The notes beneath the pieces are model-generated. The model saw only the letters and a list, made by a program, of their open reading frames with translations. It made no database searches and was not told the origin of the DNA. A program made the position numbers and the translations under genes. Positions 1-6,419 of a stretch of 9,959 nucleotides of DNA are shown here, piece by piece; the stretch's first letter is position 1; each line of letters begins with the position of its first letter. The DNA comes from Chloroflexota bacterium (GTDB taxonomy: Bacteria; Chloroflexota; Anaerolineae; Anaerolineales; DRMV01). The stretch lies in contig JAADCW010000224.1 of NCBI GenBank assembly GCA_013154225.1, positions 1-9,959 of the forward strand. The letters are read 5' to 3'.

Positions 1-38
1 TTGCGGATTCCCCCAACAAGCCACGAGCAGGAGGGGTT

Positions 39-917
39 ATGTTTCAATATGAACGCGTAGCCGACAACGTCTATTTCTTCCAAAGCGAAAATTACGCCCA
101 AGTAACGGCTGGTTTGGTGGTTGGGCCAAAATGGGTGGTTTTGATTGATACCCTCGCCCTGCCGGCAGAAACCCTGGCTTTGCGGGATTTCATTGCCGAG
201 CACATCCAATTGCCCGTGCGTTATATCATCAATACCCATTACCATGCCGATCATAGTTGGGGCAATGTCTTTTTCCCTGGCGCGGTGGTCATTTCCCATG
301 CGCTTTGTCGTCAGTTGATGCAATCGCGCGGTATGCCTGCGCTGGAAGAAGCCAAGCAGACGTCTTCGGCCTATCGTCAGGTGAGCCTGGTGTTGCCTCA
401 GTTGGCCATTAGCGAAGGCGAGATGAGCCTAAAGGTAGGGAAGAAGATTTTGCGCATTTTCCCCATGCCTGGGCACAGCCCCGATGGGATGGGCGTGCTG
501 GTGGAAACCGACCGCATTCTCTTTGCCGGCGATGCGATTATGCCCATTCCTTATATTGTGGATGGTGATTTCGAGGCCCTGCAGGAAACCCTCAAGCAGG
601 TGAGCAAGATGCGGTTGGAAAACATCATCCCAGGACATGGTGAGATTGTGTTGCGGGGCGAAATCAAGAGCACCCTCAAGGAAGATTTGGATTACCTGGC
701 GTGCATTCGCAAAGAGGTGCGCAAGGCGGCACGGCGGAAGTATCCGGGCGATTATCTGGACAAGGTGGATGTGGAAGCCTGTGGCAAAAGTCGGATTCTG
801 TTGGGCGGCTTGGCGCCCGAACTCCATCGCCGCAATTTGCGGGCCCTTTATCGCCAACTGTATGGCGAAGCCCCGCGGACGTCGCAAAAAGAGAAAGAGG
901 AAGCGCCGTTTGGGTAA
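39..917 (+). CDS. Metallo-beta-lactamase-fold metal-dependent hydrolase
   Basis: A 292-residue soluble protein of the metallo-beta-lactamase superfamily. The HxHxDH metal motif is at residues 67-72 (THYHADH, with H67, H69, D71, H72). The later ligands are also visible: H146 in PGHSPDG, D165 in FAGDA and H200 in PGHGE. This full set fits a dinuclear metal site and hydrolytic activity. The arrangement resembles glyoxalase II-like and SoxH-like hydrolases, but nothing fixes the substrate. There is no signal peptide, so it is probably cytosolic. The last ~70 residues are basic and helical, ending in a charged K/E tail (TSQKEKEEAPFG), an extension beyond the core fold. The start is supported by AGGAGGGG at 29-36, rather close to the ATG. 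It stands alone on the plus strand and converges on the plsY-like gene. Family assignment is secure; function is open. Confidence 0.9.
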   Translation: MFQYERVADNVYFFQSENYAQVTAGLVVGPKWVVLIDTLALPAETLALRDFIAEHIQLPVRYIINTHYHADHSWGNVFFPGAVVISHALCRQLMQSRGMPALEEAKQTSSAYRQVSLVLPQLAISEGEMSLKVGKKILRIFPMPGHSPDGMGVLVETDRILFAGDAIMPIPYIVDGDFEALQETLKQVSKMRLENIIPGHGEIVLRGEIKSTLKEDLDYLACIRKEVRKAARRKYPGDYLDKVDVEACGKSRILLGGLAPELHRRNLRALYRQLYGEAPRTSQKEKEEAPFG

Positions 918-1034
918 TCCGAATTGCGGATAAATCTTACAGGGCGTCGCGTTCTTTGACTGCTGTGCTCGCGCTGAGCCGTGTTGAGGTGGTGCAAGCT
1001 CCGCCCATCAATTTGCGTCAGCTCTCAGAACACA

Positions 1035-1058
1035 AACATCCCCCGAGAGGGGGATGTT
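1035..1058. terminator. Rho-independent terminator hairpin, bidirectional
   Basis: A perfect 10-bp stem (AACATCCCCC paired with GGGGGATGTT) closes on a GAGA tetraloop of GNRA type. On the plus strand it is followed by GTTTTTGTTG, and on the minus strand by a T-rich TTGTGTTCT tract. It can therefore stop transcripts from both the hydrolase gene and the leftward operon. Confidence 0.8.
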
Positions 1059-1078
1059 GTTTTTGTTGCGGGATTGTT

Positions 1079-1257
1079 TTAGGGGTGAGAACTATGCTTG
1101 AGGCCGTTGGAAGGGACAGTGTTGGTAGTTGAAGATTGCTGGCGCTGTTGCTGGGCGGCCTTATGCCGTTGGCGGGCTTTACGCTTACGCCACCAGGCAC
1201 GCACGCCTACAATGCGCTCCTCGCCGGCCATCAGGCGTTTGATGTTGGGGCGGAGGG
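1079..1257 (-). pseudogene. Truncated duplicate of the plsY-like gene 3' end
   Basis: The minus strand encodes the same 58 C-terminal residues (LRPNIKRLMAGEE through GLKHSSHP, then TAA at 1081-1079) as the intact neighbour, with no amino-acid change. The frame opens from a GTG at 1270-1268 inside the upstream hairpin and has no Shine-Dalgarno site, no membrane segment and none of the acyltransferase core. I read it as a remnant rather than a working gene. All five nucleotide differences from the intact copy are third-position and synonymous. That suggests both copies were once full genes under selection, or that the duplication is recent. Confidence 0.7.
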
Positions 1258-1265
1258 GCGTAAGC

Positions 1266-1293
1266 AACACATCCCCCGAGAGGGGGATGTGTT
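1266..1293. terminator. Terminator hairpin downstream of plsY-like gene
   Basis: A perfect 12-bp stem (AACACATCCCCC paired with GGGGGATGTGTT) with a GAGA loop lies 17 nt beyond the plsY stop codon. It is the second copy of the 1035-1058 hairpin. The run of T is on the plus-strand side; on the minus strand it continues as GCTTACG, so termination of the leftward operon here may be incomplete and be finished by the other copy. Confidence 0.75.
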
Positions 1294-1488
1294 TTTGGAG
1301 AGATTGTTTTTAGGGGTGAGAACTATGCTTGAGGCCGTTGGAAGGGACGGTGTTGGTGGTTGAAGATTGCTGGCGCTGTTGTTGGGCGGCCTTGTGCCGT
1401 TGGCGGGCTTTACGCTTACGCCACCAGGCACGCACGCCCACAATGCGCTCCTCGCCGGCCATCAGGCGTTTGATGTTGGGGCGGAGGG
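1266..1488 (-). repeat. Tandem repeat copy 2 (functional plsY 3' end)
   Basis: Second copy of the direct repeat. Here the coding part is the true 3' end of the intact plsY-like gene (residues 194-251 and the TAA stop), followed on the minus strand by the hairpin at 1293-1266. Only 8 nt separate the two repeat copies, so the duplication is strictly tandem. Confidence 0.93.
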
Positions 1489-2065
1489 ACCATAACAAAA
1501 GGGCCTCGGCTAATAGGCCGTACACCACATAAGCCCAAGGCCCCAACCCTTGCCATGCCCGCCAGGCAAACACCGCGGCCGCGATAAGGGGCATACTCAT
1601 GGTGGCCACGGAAGCGTAACCCACGCCCAGCAAAATCACCGCGCCCACAGGAATTTGGATGAGCGCCACCGGCCACCAGAGCCCAATGGCCCCGCCCACG
1701 CTGGGCGCACCACCCGCGCCGCCGCGCAGTACGGGCTTGCCCTTTTCGTTGTGTTCGACCATGACCAGCGAATAGTTGTGGCCGATGATCATCATCAGCG
1801 GCGCGAACACATGCATCCACGGTTGGTTGGGGAAGATCTCCTTGGCCAACCATACGACAGTGATGCCTTTGAGAATGTCCATTGTGACAGTGGCCAACCC
1901 AGCCCATACCCCCGCAACCCGCAGCGCGTTTGTCGTGCCTGTGCGTCCGCTGTGCCACGAGCGCACATCGCGCCCGGTTTTGATCTTGACAAAGATATAC
2001 CCAAAGGGAATGGAGCCGATAAAGTACGAGACGGCCAATACACCAATGGCTTTGAGCCAGAGCAT
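1310..2065 (-). CDS. plsY: PlsY-family glycerol-3-phosphate acyltransferase-like membrane protein
   Basis: A 251-residue integral membrane protein of the PlsY family. PlsY transfers an acyl group from acyl-phosphate to glycerol 3-phosphate, the first step of phospholipid synthesis. Family marks are SIPFGYIF (residues 18-25), SGRTGTTNALR (39-49), D63-LKG, GHNYS (95-99), a glycine-rich loop RGGAGG (114-119) and RPNIKRLMAGEE (195-206). Several usual catalytic-loop residues look changed: the GSGN start of motif 1 reads HSGR, the FKGGK lysine loop reads LRGGA, and the His three residues before N197 is Leu. It may be a divergent paralogue. It is longer than typical ~200-residue PlsY because of a basic, Gln-rich tail (210-251). 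The start is set by GGAGGT 7 nt upstream (2078-2073). A longer frame to 2236 overlaps the JAB gene and is rejected. It lies 67 nt after the JAB gene; its 3' end is duplicated downstream. Confidence 0.85.
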   Translation of the reverse strand: MLWLKAIGVLAVSYFIGSIPFGYIFVKIKTGRDVRSWHSGRTGTTNALRVAGVWAGLATVTMDILKGITVVWLAKEIFPNQPWMHVFAPLMMIIGHNYSLVMVEHNEKGKPVLRGGAGGAPSVGGAIGLWWPVALIQIPVGAVILLGVGYASVATMSMPLIAAAVFAWRAWQGLGPWAYVVYGLLAEALLLWSLRPNIKRLMAGEERIVGVRAWWRKRKARQRHKAAQQQRQQSSTTNTVPSNGLKHSSHP

Positions 2066-2102
2066 CTCGGCTACCTCCAAATTTTTAAAATCCGTTGCGC
2101 CA

Positions 2103-2111
2103 ATTCTAACA
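2103..2111 (-). promoter_or_regulatory. Possible extended -10 promoter for plsY-like gene
   Basis: In the 67-nt gap before the plsY-like gene, the minus strand reads TGTTAGAAT, an extended -10 (TG-N-TAGAAT). It would start transcription near 2096, giving a leader of about 30 nt that contains the GGAGGT site. No good -35 element is seen. This would let plsY be expressed apart from the upstream operon. Confidence 0.3.
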
Positions 2112-2132
2112 CCAGAAACCGCCGCGCGTTGC

Positions 2133-2522
2133 TCATTCCAGCCGGATGGGCACTTCGCGCACCTGGTAGCCGTGGAGATAGAACCCACGCACCACCCATT
2201 CGTGCCCCACCGGTGCCCAAATGAGGTAAACCACACGGTAAGCGGCTTCGGCCAGGTCGGTTTCCGACGGCACGGGCGGCCCCATCGGATGGCTATGATA
2301 GATGGCCATCAGTTCCCAGCCCGCACGCTCAATGGCAAACAGCGCCTCGACCTGGCGTTGGGGGTCCATGCGATAGCGCAGCGGGCTATGCAGGATATTG
2401 GGAATGGGGAACACCGCCGTGCTCACGCCCTGATGCCCCGCGACCAGGCCGCAGGCTTCCAGCGGGGCTTGGGCTGAAACATGGCGCTGCATTGTCAGAT
2501 AGTCTTCATACCGCAAACGCAT
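2133..2522 (-). CDS. JAB/MPN (Mov34/PAD-1) zinc metalloprotease-like protein
   Basis: A 129-residue stand-alone JAB1/MPN/Mov34 domain with a complete JAMM metal motif: E22 (PLEACGL), then H76 and H78 in YHSHP, with S86 and D89 in PSETD. The conserved Asn before the third strand is probably N42 (IPNI). These residues bind the catalytic zinc in deubiquitinases and in bacterial relatives such as Mec+, which trims the sulphur-carrier protein CysO, so an isopeptidase or peptidase role is likely. No ubiquitin-like or ThiS/MoaD partner is encoded in the window. The protein is cytosolic. The start is one base after the stop of the upstream membrane protein (TAAGATG) with no clear Shine-Dalgarno site, which points to translational coupling. 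An in-frame extension to 2594 would lie inside the upstream gene and is not used. Confidence 0.88.
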   Translation of the reverse strand: MRLRYEDYLTMQRHVSAQAPLEACGLVAGHQGVSTAVFPIPNILHSPLRYRMDPQRQVEALFAIERAGWELMAIYHSHPMGPPVPSETDLAEAAYRVVYLIWAPVGHEWVVRGFYLHGYQVREVPIRLE

Positions 2523-2523
2523 C

Positions 2524-3342
2524 TTACCATGCCCAAGGAAGCAAGAGCAGGAGCACCGCCAGCGTGACGACGGGTTCCCAGAGGGCTTGGGCAATGCTTT
2601 GCTCTTCCATAAGGTTGGCCAGATACACAGTGGCAGCGTATGCTGCTGCCACCAAAATCAGGCCATAAGCCAAAGGGGGAATTGGAAGGTAGTGCAAAGC
2701 CGCGGCAAGTTGGGCGGTAATTGCAGCGACGAATACGGCCTCAATGGGACGCCATTCGCCGTGGCGTTGTAGATTGAATGTGCGGAGGGCCACAATGCCT
2801 GAGGCCACGCCAAGGGTGGGTGCGGTGAAAAAGAGCCGCCATCCCGCGGCGCGCACGGCAACGGCCAGCAAGAAGAAGAGCAGGAAACCCAACCCTGTGA
2901 GCCCGGCCGCGGCCAAAGGATAGCGCAAATCTTCCGCATCCACCACGATATATTCGGCGACCAGCACCAAGAACCAAATGATGAGCCCCAGGGCTAAGGT
3001 CACCCACCAAAGCGCGCCCAGGGGCAGGCGCTGAAGCAGCACTTCCAAAACCCAGGCTGTAAGCGCGGGAAGCAGCCAATGCGGCCACGTGGGGCGGTTG
3101 CCCAGCGCGGGATGGTCGCCCAGCACCCAGTCGGTGCCCGCGGCGGTCAGGGCCGCAATGAGCACGGCAAAGGCACGGGTGGCACTGAAATGCAGGGGCA
3201 GCAGGAAGCCTGGAAGGCGGAGCACAACTTCCCAATCGGGCAGGCGAACAAAATAGCCGCCCAGGAGCGCGGCAACCAACGTCGCGGTGACCACGCTGAG
3301 TTTGTCCCGATCGGGAAGGTAAGCAGGCGAGGAATTTTTCAT
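2524..3342 (-). CDS. Polytopic membrane protein of unknown function
   Basis: A 272-residue very hydrophobic protein that I cannot assign to a family. About eight to nine membrane segments are visible, near residues 15-32, 53-70, 88-104, 108-131, 142-165, 170-186, 200-217, 222-243 and 254-271. The N-terminus (MKNSSPAYLPDRDK) is polar and there is no signal peptide. Charged or polar islands sit at 71-88 (DWVLGDHPALGNRPTWPH), 132-141 (VVDAEDLRYP) and 190-200 (NLQRHGEWRPI). No transporter or enzyme motif stands out. Its ATG overlaps the TGA of the cyclase gene (ATGA), and its stop is one base before the JAB gene start. The three genes are therefore probably translated as a coupled set. Confidence 0.8.
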   Translation of the reverse strand: MKNSSPAYLPDRDKLSVVTATLVAALLGGYFVRLPDWEVVLRLPGFLLPLHFSATRAFAVLIAALTAAGTDWVLGDHPALGNRPTWPHWLLPALTAWVLEVLLQRLPLGALWWVTLALGLIIWFLVLVAEYIVVDAEDLRYPLAAAGLTGLGFLLFFLLAVAVRAAGWRLFFTAPTLGVASGIVALRTFNLQRHGEWRPIEAVFVAAITAQLAAALHYLPIPPLAYGLILVAAAYAATVYLANLMEEQSIAQALWEPVVTLAVLLLLLPWAW

Positions 3343-5048
3343 GGTTTTTTGAGCCCCAGCAGTTCATACACTGCCAGGGGTTGGCTTTTGCCTTTGGCTT
3401 TGAGGGGCGGCATGTGGCGCACCCGGACTTTGTCGGCCACGGCCTGGTAGGCTGGTGCGCTGAGCAGAATCTGGTCCGCGGCCGCGTTTTCCTGGATGCG
3501 TTTGGCCGTGTTGACGCTATCGCCAATGGCTGTGTATTCTAACCGCTTTTCTGTGCCAATCAGGCCCAACACGGCTTCGCCCACGTGAATGCCCACGCCA
3601 AAGTGCAACCGAAACTGCGGGGGAAGGGCGGCAGAGAGGGCTTGGATGCGTTTTCGTATCCGCAGGGCAGCCTTGACAGCCCGGAAGGTGTGGTCGGGCT
3701 GGGGAATGGGGGCATTGAACCAAGCCATGATAGCATCCCCCATGAACTTGTCAATAGTACCTTCTTCTTCCAGGATGGCTTCGGCTGCCGCGGCCAGGTA
3801 GCGGTTGAGGATGGAAACCAGGGCTTCGGGGTCCATGCCCTCGCTGAAACGGGTGAAGCCGCGGATGTCGGCAAAGAGCACGGTCACGGTGGCGCGCTTG
3901 CCGCCGGTTTGAAGCGCGTCGGGGTCTAATTGGTCAATCACCCTGGGCGACACCATGCGCTCGAACAAAGACCGCATGGCCTCGAGGCGGCGTTTTTCAG
4001 TCAGATCGTCGAGCACCACAGTCATGCCCTGAGGCCGGCCATTGGGGCCGCGCAATGGGGCCAAATTGAGGTTCAGGAACACGCGCCCCCGCCCCGGCCA
4101 TTCGGGCGCAACTTCCAGCCCTACCACGGTTTGGGCGCGGTTTTTGACTCTTTCCAGATGGGGGTTGAGTACTGTGTAGAGGGGTTCCAGCACGTCCGAG
4201 AGGGGGCGGCCGATGATTTCCTGGCTGGAACGGCCTAAAATGCGCTCAGCGGCTTGGTTGCAGAGGTTGATTTTGTCGTTGCTGTCGGCTGTGATTACAC
4301 CGCTGGCAATGGAGGCAAAGACGTTGTCCAGCAGGTTTTTGAGTTCGGTGACTTCGGCCAAGGTGCGGCGCACTGAAGCAAAGAGGCGGGCGTTTTCCAG
4401 GGCAACCGCGGCCTGGTTGGCAAAGGCCATCAGCACTTCTCGGTCTTCCGCAGAGAAAACCCCGCTGCGGATGCGGTTGTCCGCGTAAATCACGCCGGTC
4501 ACTTTCCCTTTGACCTTGAGCGGCACGCAGAGAATAGCCCGCAAATTGTGGAAGACCACGCTGTTTTGGCTTTTGAAGCGCGGGTCTTCCTGCGCGTTGG
4601 TGGTGAGGATGGGCTGCCCGGTGCTGACCACGCGGTTGATGACCGTGTGGCTGACGGTCAGGTCGTCGCCTGAGAGGGATTCTTGATCCCAGTTGCGGGC
4701 AATTTCGGTGCGCAGTTGCCCCTGGGCGTCTTTGAGCATGAGGAAAGCCCGCTCCGCGCCGGTGAGATGGATGATGGTGTCCATCACGATGCGGAGCACT
4801 TCGTCCAATTCCAGGGTGGAATTGACCACGCGAGAGACATCGGCCAGCGCGAAAACGCGTTCTCGCTCGCGTTCAAACTGGCTGATTTGCGTTTCTAATT
4901 TTTCAAGGGAGCGTTCCAGATGCTCCAGGTCTGGAAGGACGGTAAGGGCATCTTGTGGCGATTGGCGGATGGTGTGCCGAATTTGCGCAAGTTGGGAGCG
5001 CAGGTACAAGAGGCGTTGTTGTAAGGGGGAAAGGGTCTCCTCGGTCAT
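3339..5048 (-). CDS. GAF-PAS-class III adenylate cyclase
   Basis: A 569-residue cytosolic signalling protein predicted to make cAMP from ATP. The order is: N-terminal coiled coil (about 5-65), GAF domain (about 66-222), PAS domain (about 235-350; VITADSNDKINLCNQAAERI) and a class III cyclase catalytic domain (about 383-566). Metal-binding aspartates are D394 in FADIRGFT and D438 in FMGDAI. The substrate-specifying pair is K434 and T506 (EYTAIGD), the Lys/Thr combination known from cyanobacterial adenylate cyclases such as CyaC. The transition-state residues N513 and R517 are present (DSVNTAKR). All catalytic residues are intact, so it should be active as a homodimer, with GAF and PAS sensing an unknown signal. 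There are no membrane segments. GAGG lies upstream of the ATG. The gene follows the DUF4126 gene by 9 nt and overlaps the next gene by 4 nt. Confidence 0.93.
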   Translation of the reverse strand: MTEETLSPLQQRLLYLRSQLAQIRHTIRQSPQDALTVLPDLEHLERSLEKLETQISQFERERERVFALADVSRVVNSTLELDEVLRIVMDTIIHLTGAERAFLMLKDAQGQLRTEIARNWDQESLSGDDLTVSHTVINRVVSTGQPILTTNAQEDPRFKSQNSVVFHNLRAILCVPLKVKGKVTGVIYADNRIRSGVFSAEDREVLMAFANQAAVALENARLFASVRRTLAEVTELKNLLDNVFASIASGVITADSNDKINLCNQAAERILGRSSQEIIGRPLSDVLEPLYTVLNPHLERVKNRAQTVVGLEVAPEWPGRGRVFLNLNLAPLRGPNGRPQGMTVVLDDLTEKRRLEAMRSLFERMVSPRVIDQLDPDALQTGGKRATVTVLFADIRGFTRFSEGMDPEALVSILNRYLAAAAEAILEEEGTIDKFMGDAIMAWFNAPIPQPDHTFRAVKAALRIRKRIQALSAALPPQFRLHFGVGIHVGEAVLGLIGTEKRLEYTAIGDSVNTAKRIQENAAADQILLSAPAYQAVADKVRVRHMPPLKAKGKSQPLAVYELLGLKKP

Positions 5049-5057
5049 GTCCAGACC

Positions 5058-5603
5058 TCATGCTGGCGTTGTGCGCCGCCAACGGCGCCAGGCCCAAAAC
5101 AGCACGCCGACCGCGATCACGAGCAGAGCCACGGGGATGATGATGGCCAAGAGGGAAACGCTCAAGGCCACGGCGTCTTCTGCCATGCTGACAGGGGTGT
5201 TGGCGACGCCGCCGGTGGTCAGGCTGACGGCAGGCCGCACGGCCAGGCTTTTGGTGGCGTGGACGCTTCCTGCGACCAAAAGCCCCACAGCCAGCGCCAG
5301 CACCGGATGGGTGCTCCCAATGGCGCCGCTTCCCGCGGCAAAGGCGATGGCGCCGGCTACTGGGCGGACGACGGTTTGGATGGCGTCGTTGATGTGGTTG
5401 ACCGCGGGGATTTTATCGGCAAAGAATTCTATGCCCGCGAGCACGGCCAGCAGTGCGATGATGGCAGGATGGGTGAGGGCTTGCCACTGCGGATCCAGGG
5501 TAATGAGGTTGGTGTAGCGTGCCAGGAGGGCAATGACTAAAAGGGGAATGTAGGCATTGAGCCCTGCGCTGGCAGAGAGGCCAAAGGCCGTAAAAATGCT
5601 CAT
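5058..5603 (-). CDS. DUF4126 family membrane protein
   Basis: A 181-residue membrane protein matching DUF4126, a family without known function. Recognisable blocks are SASAGLNAYIPLL (residues 10-22), EFFADKIPAVNHIND (59-73), QTVVRPVAGA (76-85), AGSVHATKSLAVRP (111-124) and TTGGVANTPVSMAED (129-143). Conserved charged residues (E59, D63, K64, D73, R80, K118, R123, E142, D143) lie at or between hydrophobic segments. There are about four or five membrane helices, the last at 145-171, followed by an Arg-rich cytosolic tail (RRWRR). The start is supported by AAGGA 7 nt before the ATG. It sits 21 nt after the DUF2085 gene and 9 nt before the cyclase gene, within the leftward operon. Confidence 0.88.
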   Translation of the reverse strand: MSIFTAFGLSASAGLNAYIPLLVIALLARYTNLITLDPQWQALTHPAIIALLAVLAGIEFFADKIPAVNHINDAIQTVVRPVAGAIAFAAGSGAIGSTHPVLALAVGLLVAGSVHATKSLAVRPAVSLTTGGVANTPVSMAEDAVALSVSLLAIIIPVALLVIAVGVLFWAWRRWRRTTPA

Positions 5604-5624
5604 GGGTCGTTCCTTCGAGATGGT

Positions 5625-6407
5625 TCAAATCTTGGGGTAAGGCCCCCAGGTATGGGTCAGGCTAAAGCGCAACCAGGCCATAAGGCTGAGTTGGATCATG
5701 GCAATGACCCAACCCACAAAGAAAACATCGGTCAATTCGCCCCAGGTATGGGCTTGCCCTTCGCGGCGGGTGAGCCCCAGGGCAAACAGGGCGTAGATGG
5801 CGCTGAGCAGGCCTACGACGTCGGCTGTGGTGAGCAGGGCTACGGGGTAGAGCACCAGGGGATTGTTGGTGAGCACCAAGCCACCCAGCGCGGCCGCGGC
5901 CAAAAGCAAGGCGGCCAGGCGGCGGTTGGTGAGTGCGGGTTCGGGGTGGCTGTTGGCCCACATGGCTTGCTGGGCTACCGCGTAGAGCATCGCGCCAATC
6001 ACGATGCCCATGCCCAGGCCGGTAAACAGCCGCAGGATGTTGTTGGGTGTGTAGAGCCAGGGGTGATGGAGGAAATCGCTGACAAAGGCGTTAGTGCCGT
6101 CCAGGGCAAAGGCCAGGAACAGCCCCCCCAGGACCCAGGCCGCCAACCCGCGCGGGTAGCCCCCGCGCCGCGGCGCGCGCCAGGCCAGCACGGCCAAAGT
6201 AAGGAGCGTGGCTAAGTGCATCCCTGTGCAACGGTAGCACAGGGGCATTTGTCGGTTGCCCAAAAAGGGGGAATGGCTGGGATCGCGGGCGCATACCGCG
6301 TAGGCGATCGCGTCGGCTTTGCCCAACAGCCCAGGCGGGGTGAAGTAAAGCCACGCGGCCAACACGATGGCGCCTACGGCAATCCAGCCCCAGGCAGGTC
6401 GTCGCAT
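5625..6407 (-). CDS. DUF2085 family membrane protein
   Basis: A 260-residue multi-pass membrane protein matching DUF2085, function unknown. The family signature is at residues 26-64: GLLGKADAIAYAVC, then FLGNRQMPLC and CYRCTGMH. C39, H45, C57, C60 and H64 form a Cys/His cluster that could bind metal or a redox group, though this is inference. Further blocks are FALDGTN (100-106) and PNNILRLFTG (121-130). The first membrane helix (8-24) precedes the signature; about six follow. It is the first gene of the leftward run. No Shine-Dalgarno site precedes the ATG, but a perfect TATAAT lies 6 nt before it, so the mRNA may be leaderless. Confidence 0.87.
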   Translation of the reverse strand: MRRPAWGWIAVGAIVLAAWLYFTPPGLLGKADAIAYAVCARDPSHSPFLGNRQMPLCYRCTGMHLATLLTLAVLAWRAPRRGGYPRGLAAWVLGGLFLAFALDGTNAFVSDFLHHPWLYTPNNILRLFTGLGMGIVIGAMLYAVAQQAMWANSHPEPALTNRRLAALLLAAAALGGLVLTNNPLVLYPVALLTTADVVGLLSAIYALFALGLTRREGQAHTWGELTDVFFVGWVIAMIQLSLMAWLRFSLTHTWGPYPKI

Positions 6408-6413
6408 ACGACG

Positions 6414-6419
6414 ATTATA
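6414..6419 (-). promoter_or_regulatory. -10 box of a likely leaderless operon promoter
   Basis: The minus strand carries a consensus TATAAT separated by CGTCGT from the ATG of the DUF2085 gene. Transcription would begin at, or one base before, the start codon. No good -35 hexamer is found at 16-18 nt spacing, and there is no Shine-Dalgarno sequence between the box and the ATG. Confidence 0.55.

Larger units (their letters stand above)
1035..1257 (-). repeat. Tandem repeat copy 1 (terminator plus plsY 3' end)
   Basis: First copy of a ~223-nt direct repeat whose second copy is at 1266-1488. It contains the hairpin stem ACATCCCCC with loop GAGA, a short spacer, and the last 58 codons plus stop of the plsY-like gene, read on the minus strand. 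The coding parts align without gaps at an offset of 231 nt with five differences, all transitions. The spacer between hairpin and stop codon is less conserved, with a small indel. Similarity ends sharply at 1257/1488. Confidence 0.93.
918..1309. other. Convergent intergenic region with a duplicated 3' segment
   Basis: This 392-nt stretch between two convergent genes has no intact gene. Bases 918-1034 show nothing recognisable except a weak 5-bp inverted repeat (ATCCG/CGGAT, 917-931) just after the upstream stop codon. The rest holds a terminator hairpin (1035-1058), a remnant of the plsY-like gene's 3' end (1079-1257) and a second, near-identical hairpin (1266-1293). Short open frames here are shadows of the duplicated segment. 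Confidence 0.8.

Noticed and set aside
917..931. Inverted repeat ATCCG/CGGAT directly after the hydrolase stop codon as a terminator
   Set aside because: The stem is only 5 bp and no T-run follows. The strong hairpin at 1035-1058 is the better terminator.
955..960. TTGACT as the -35 of a plus-strand promoter in the convergent gap
   Set aside because: No -10 hexamer is found at a workable distance and there is no gene downstream to transcribe.
1035..1293. Repeated hairpins as the start of a CRISPR array or a mobile repeat element
   Set aside because: There are only two copies, each attached to the same gene end, with no regular spacers. They belong to a simple tandem duplication.
1098..1532. 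Plus-strand open frames (1098-1313 and 1329-1532) giving identical proteins from the two repeat copies
   Set aside because: They are the antisense of the duplicated plsY end. Their sameness follows from the wobble positions coinciding with those of the minus frame; there is no family match or ribosome binding site.
2066..2236. N-terminal extension of the plsY-like gene to 2236
   Set aside because: The extra 57 residues overlap the JAB gene, look unlike protein and precede a start with an excellent GGAGGT site at the expected spacing.
2523..2594. N-terminal extension of the JAB gene to 2594
   Set aside because: It would lie inside the coding end of the upstream membrane protein gene, while the TAAGATG junction gives the natural start.
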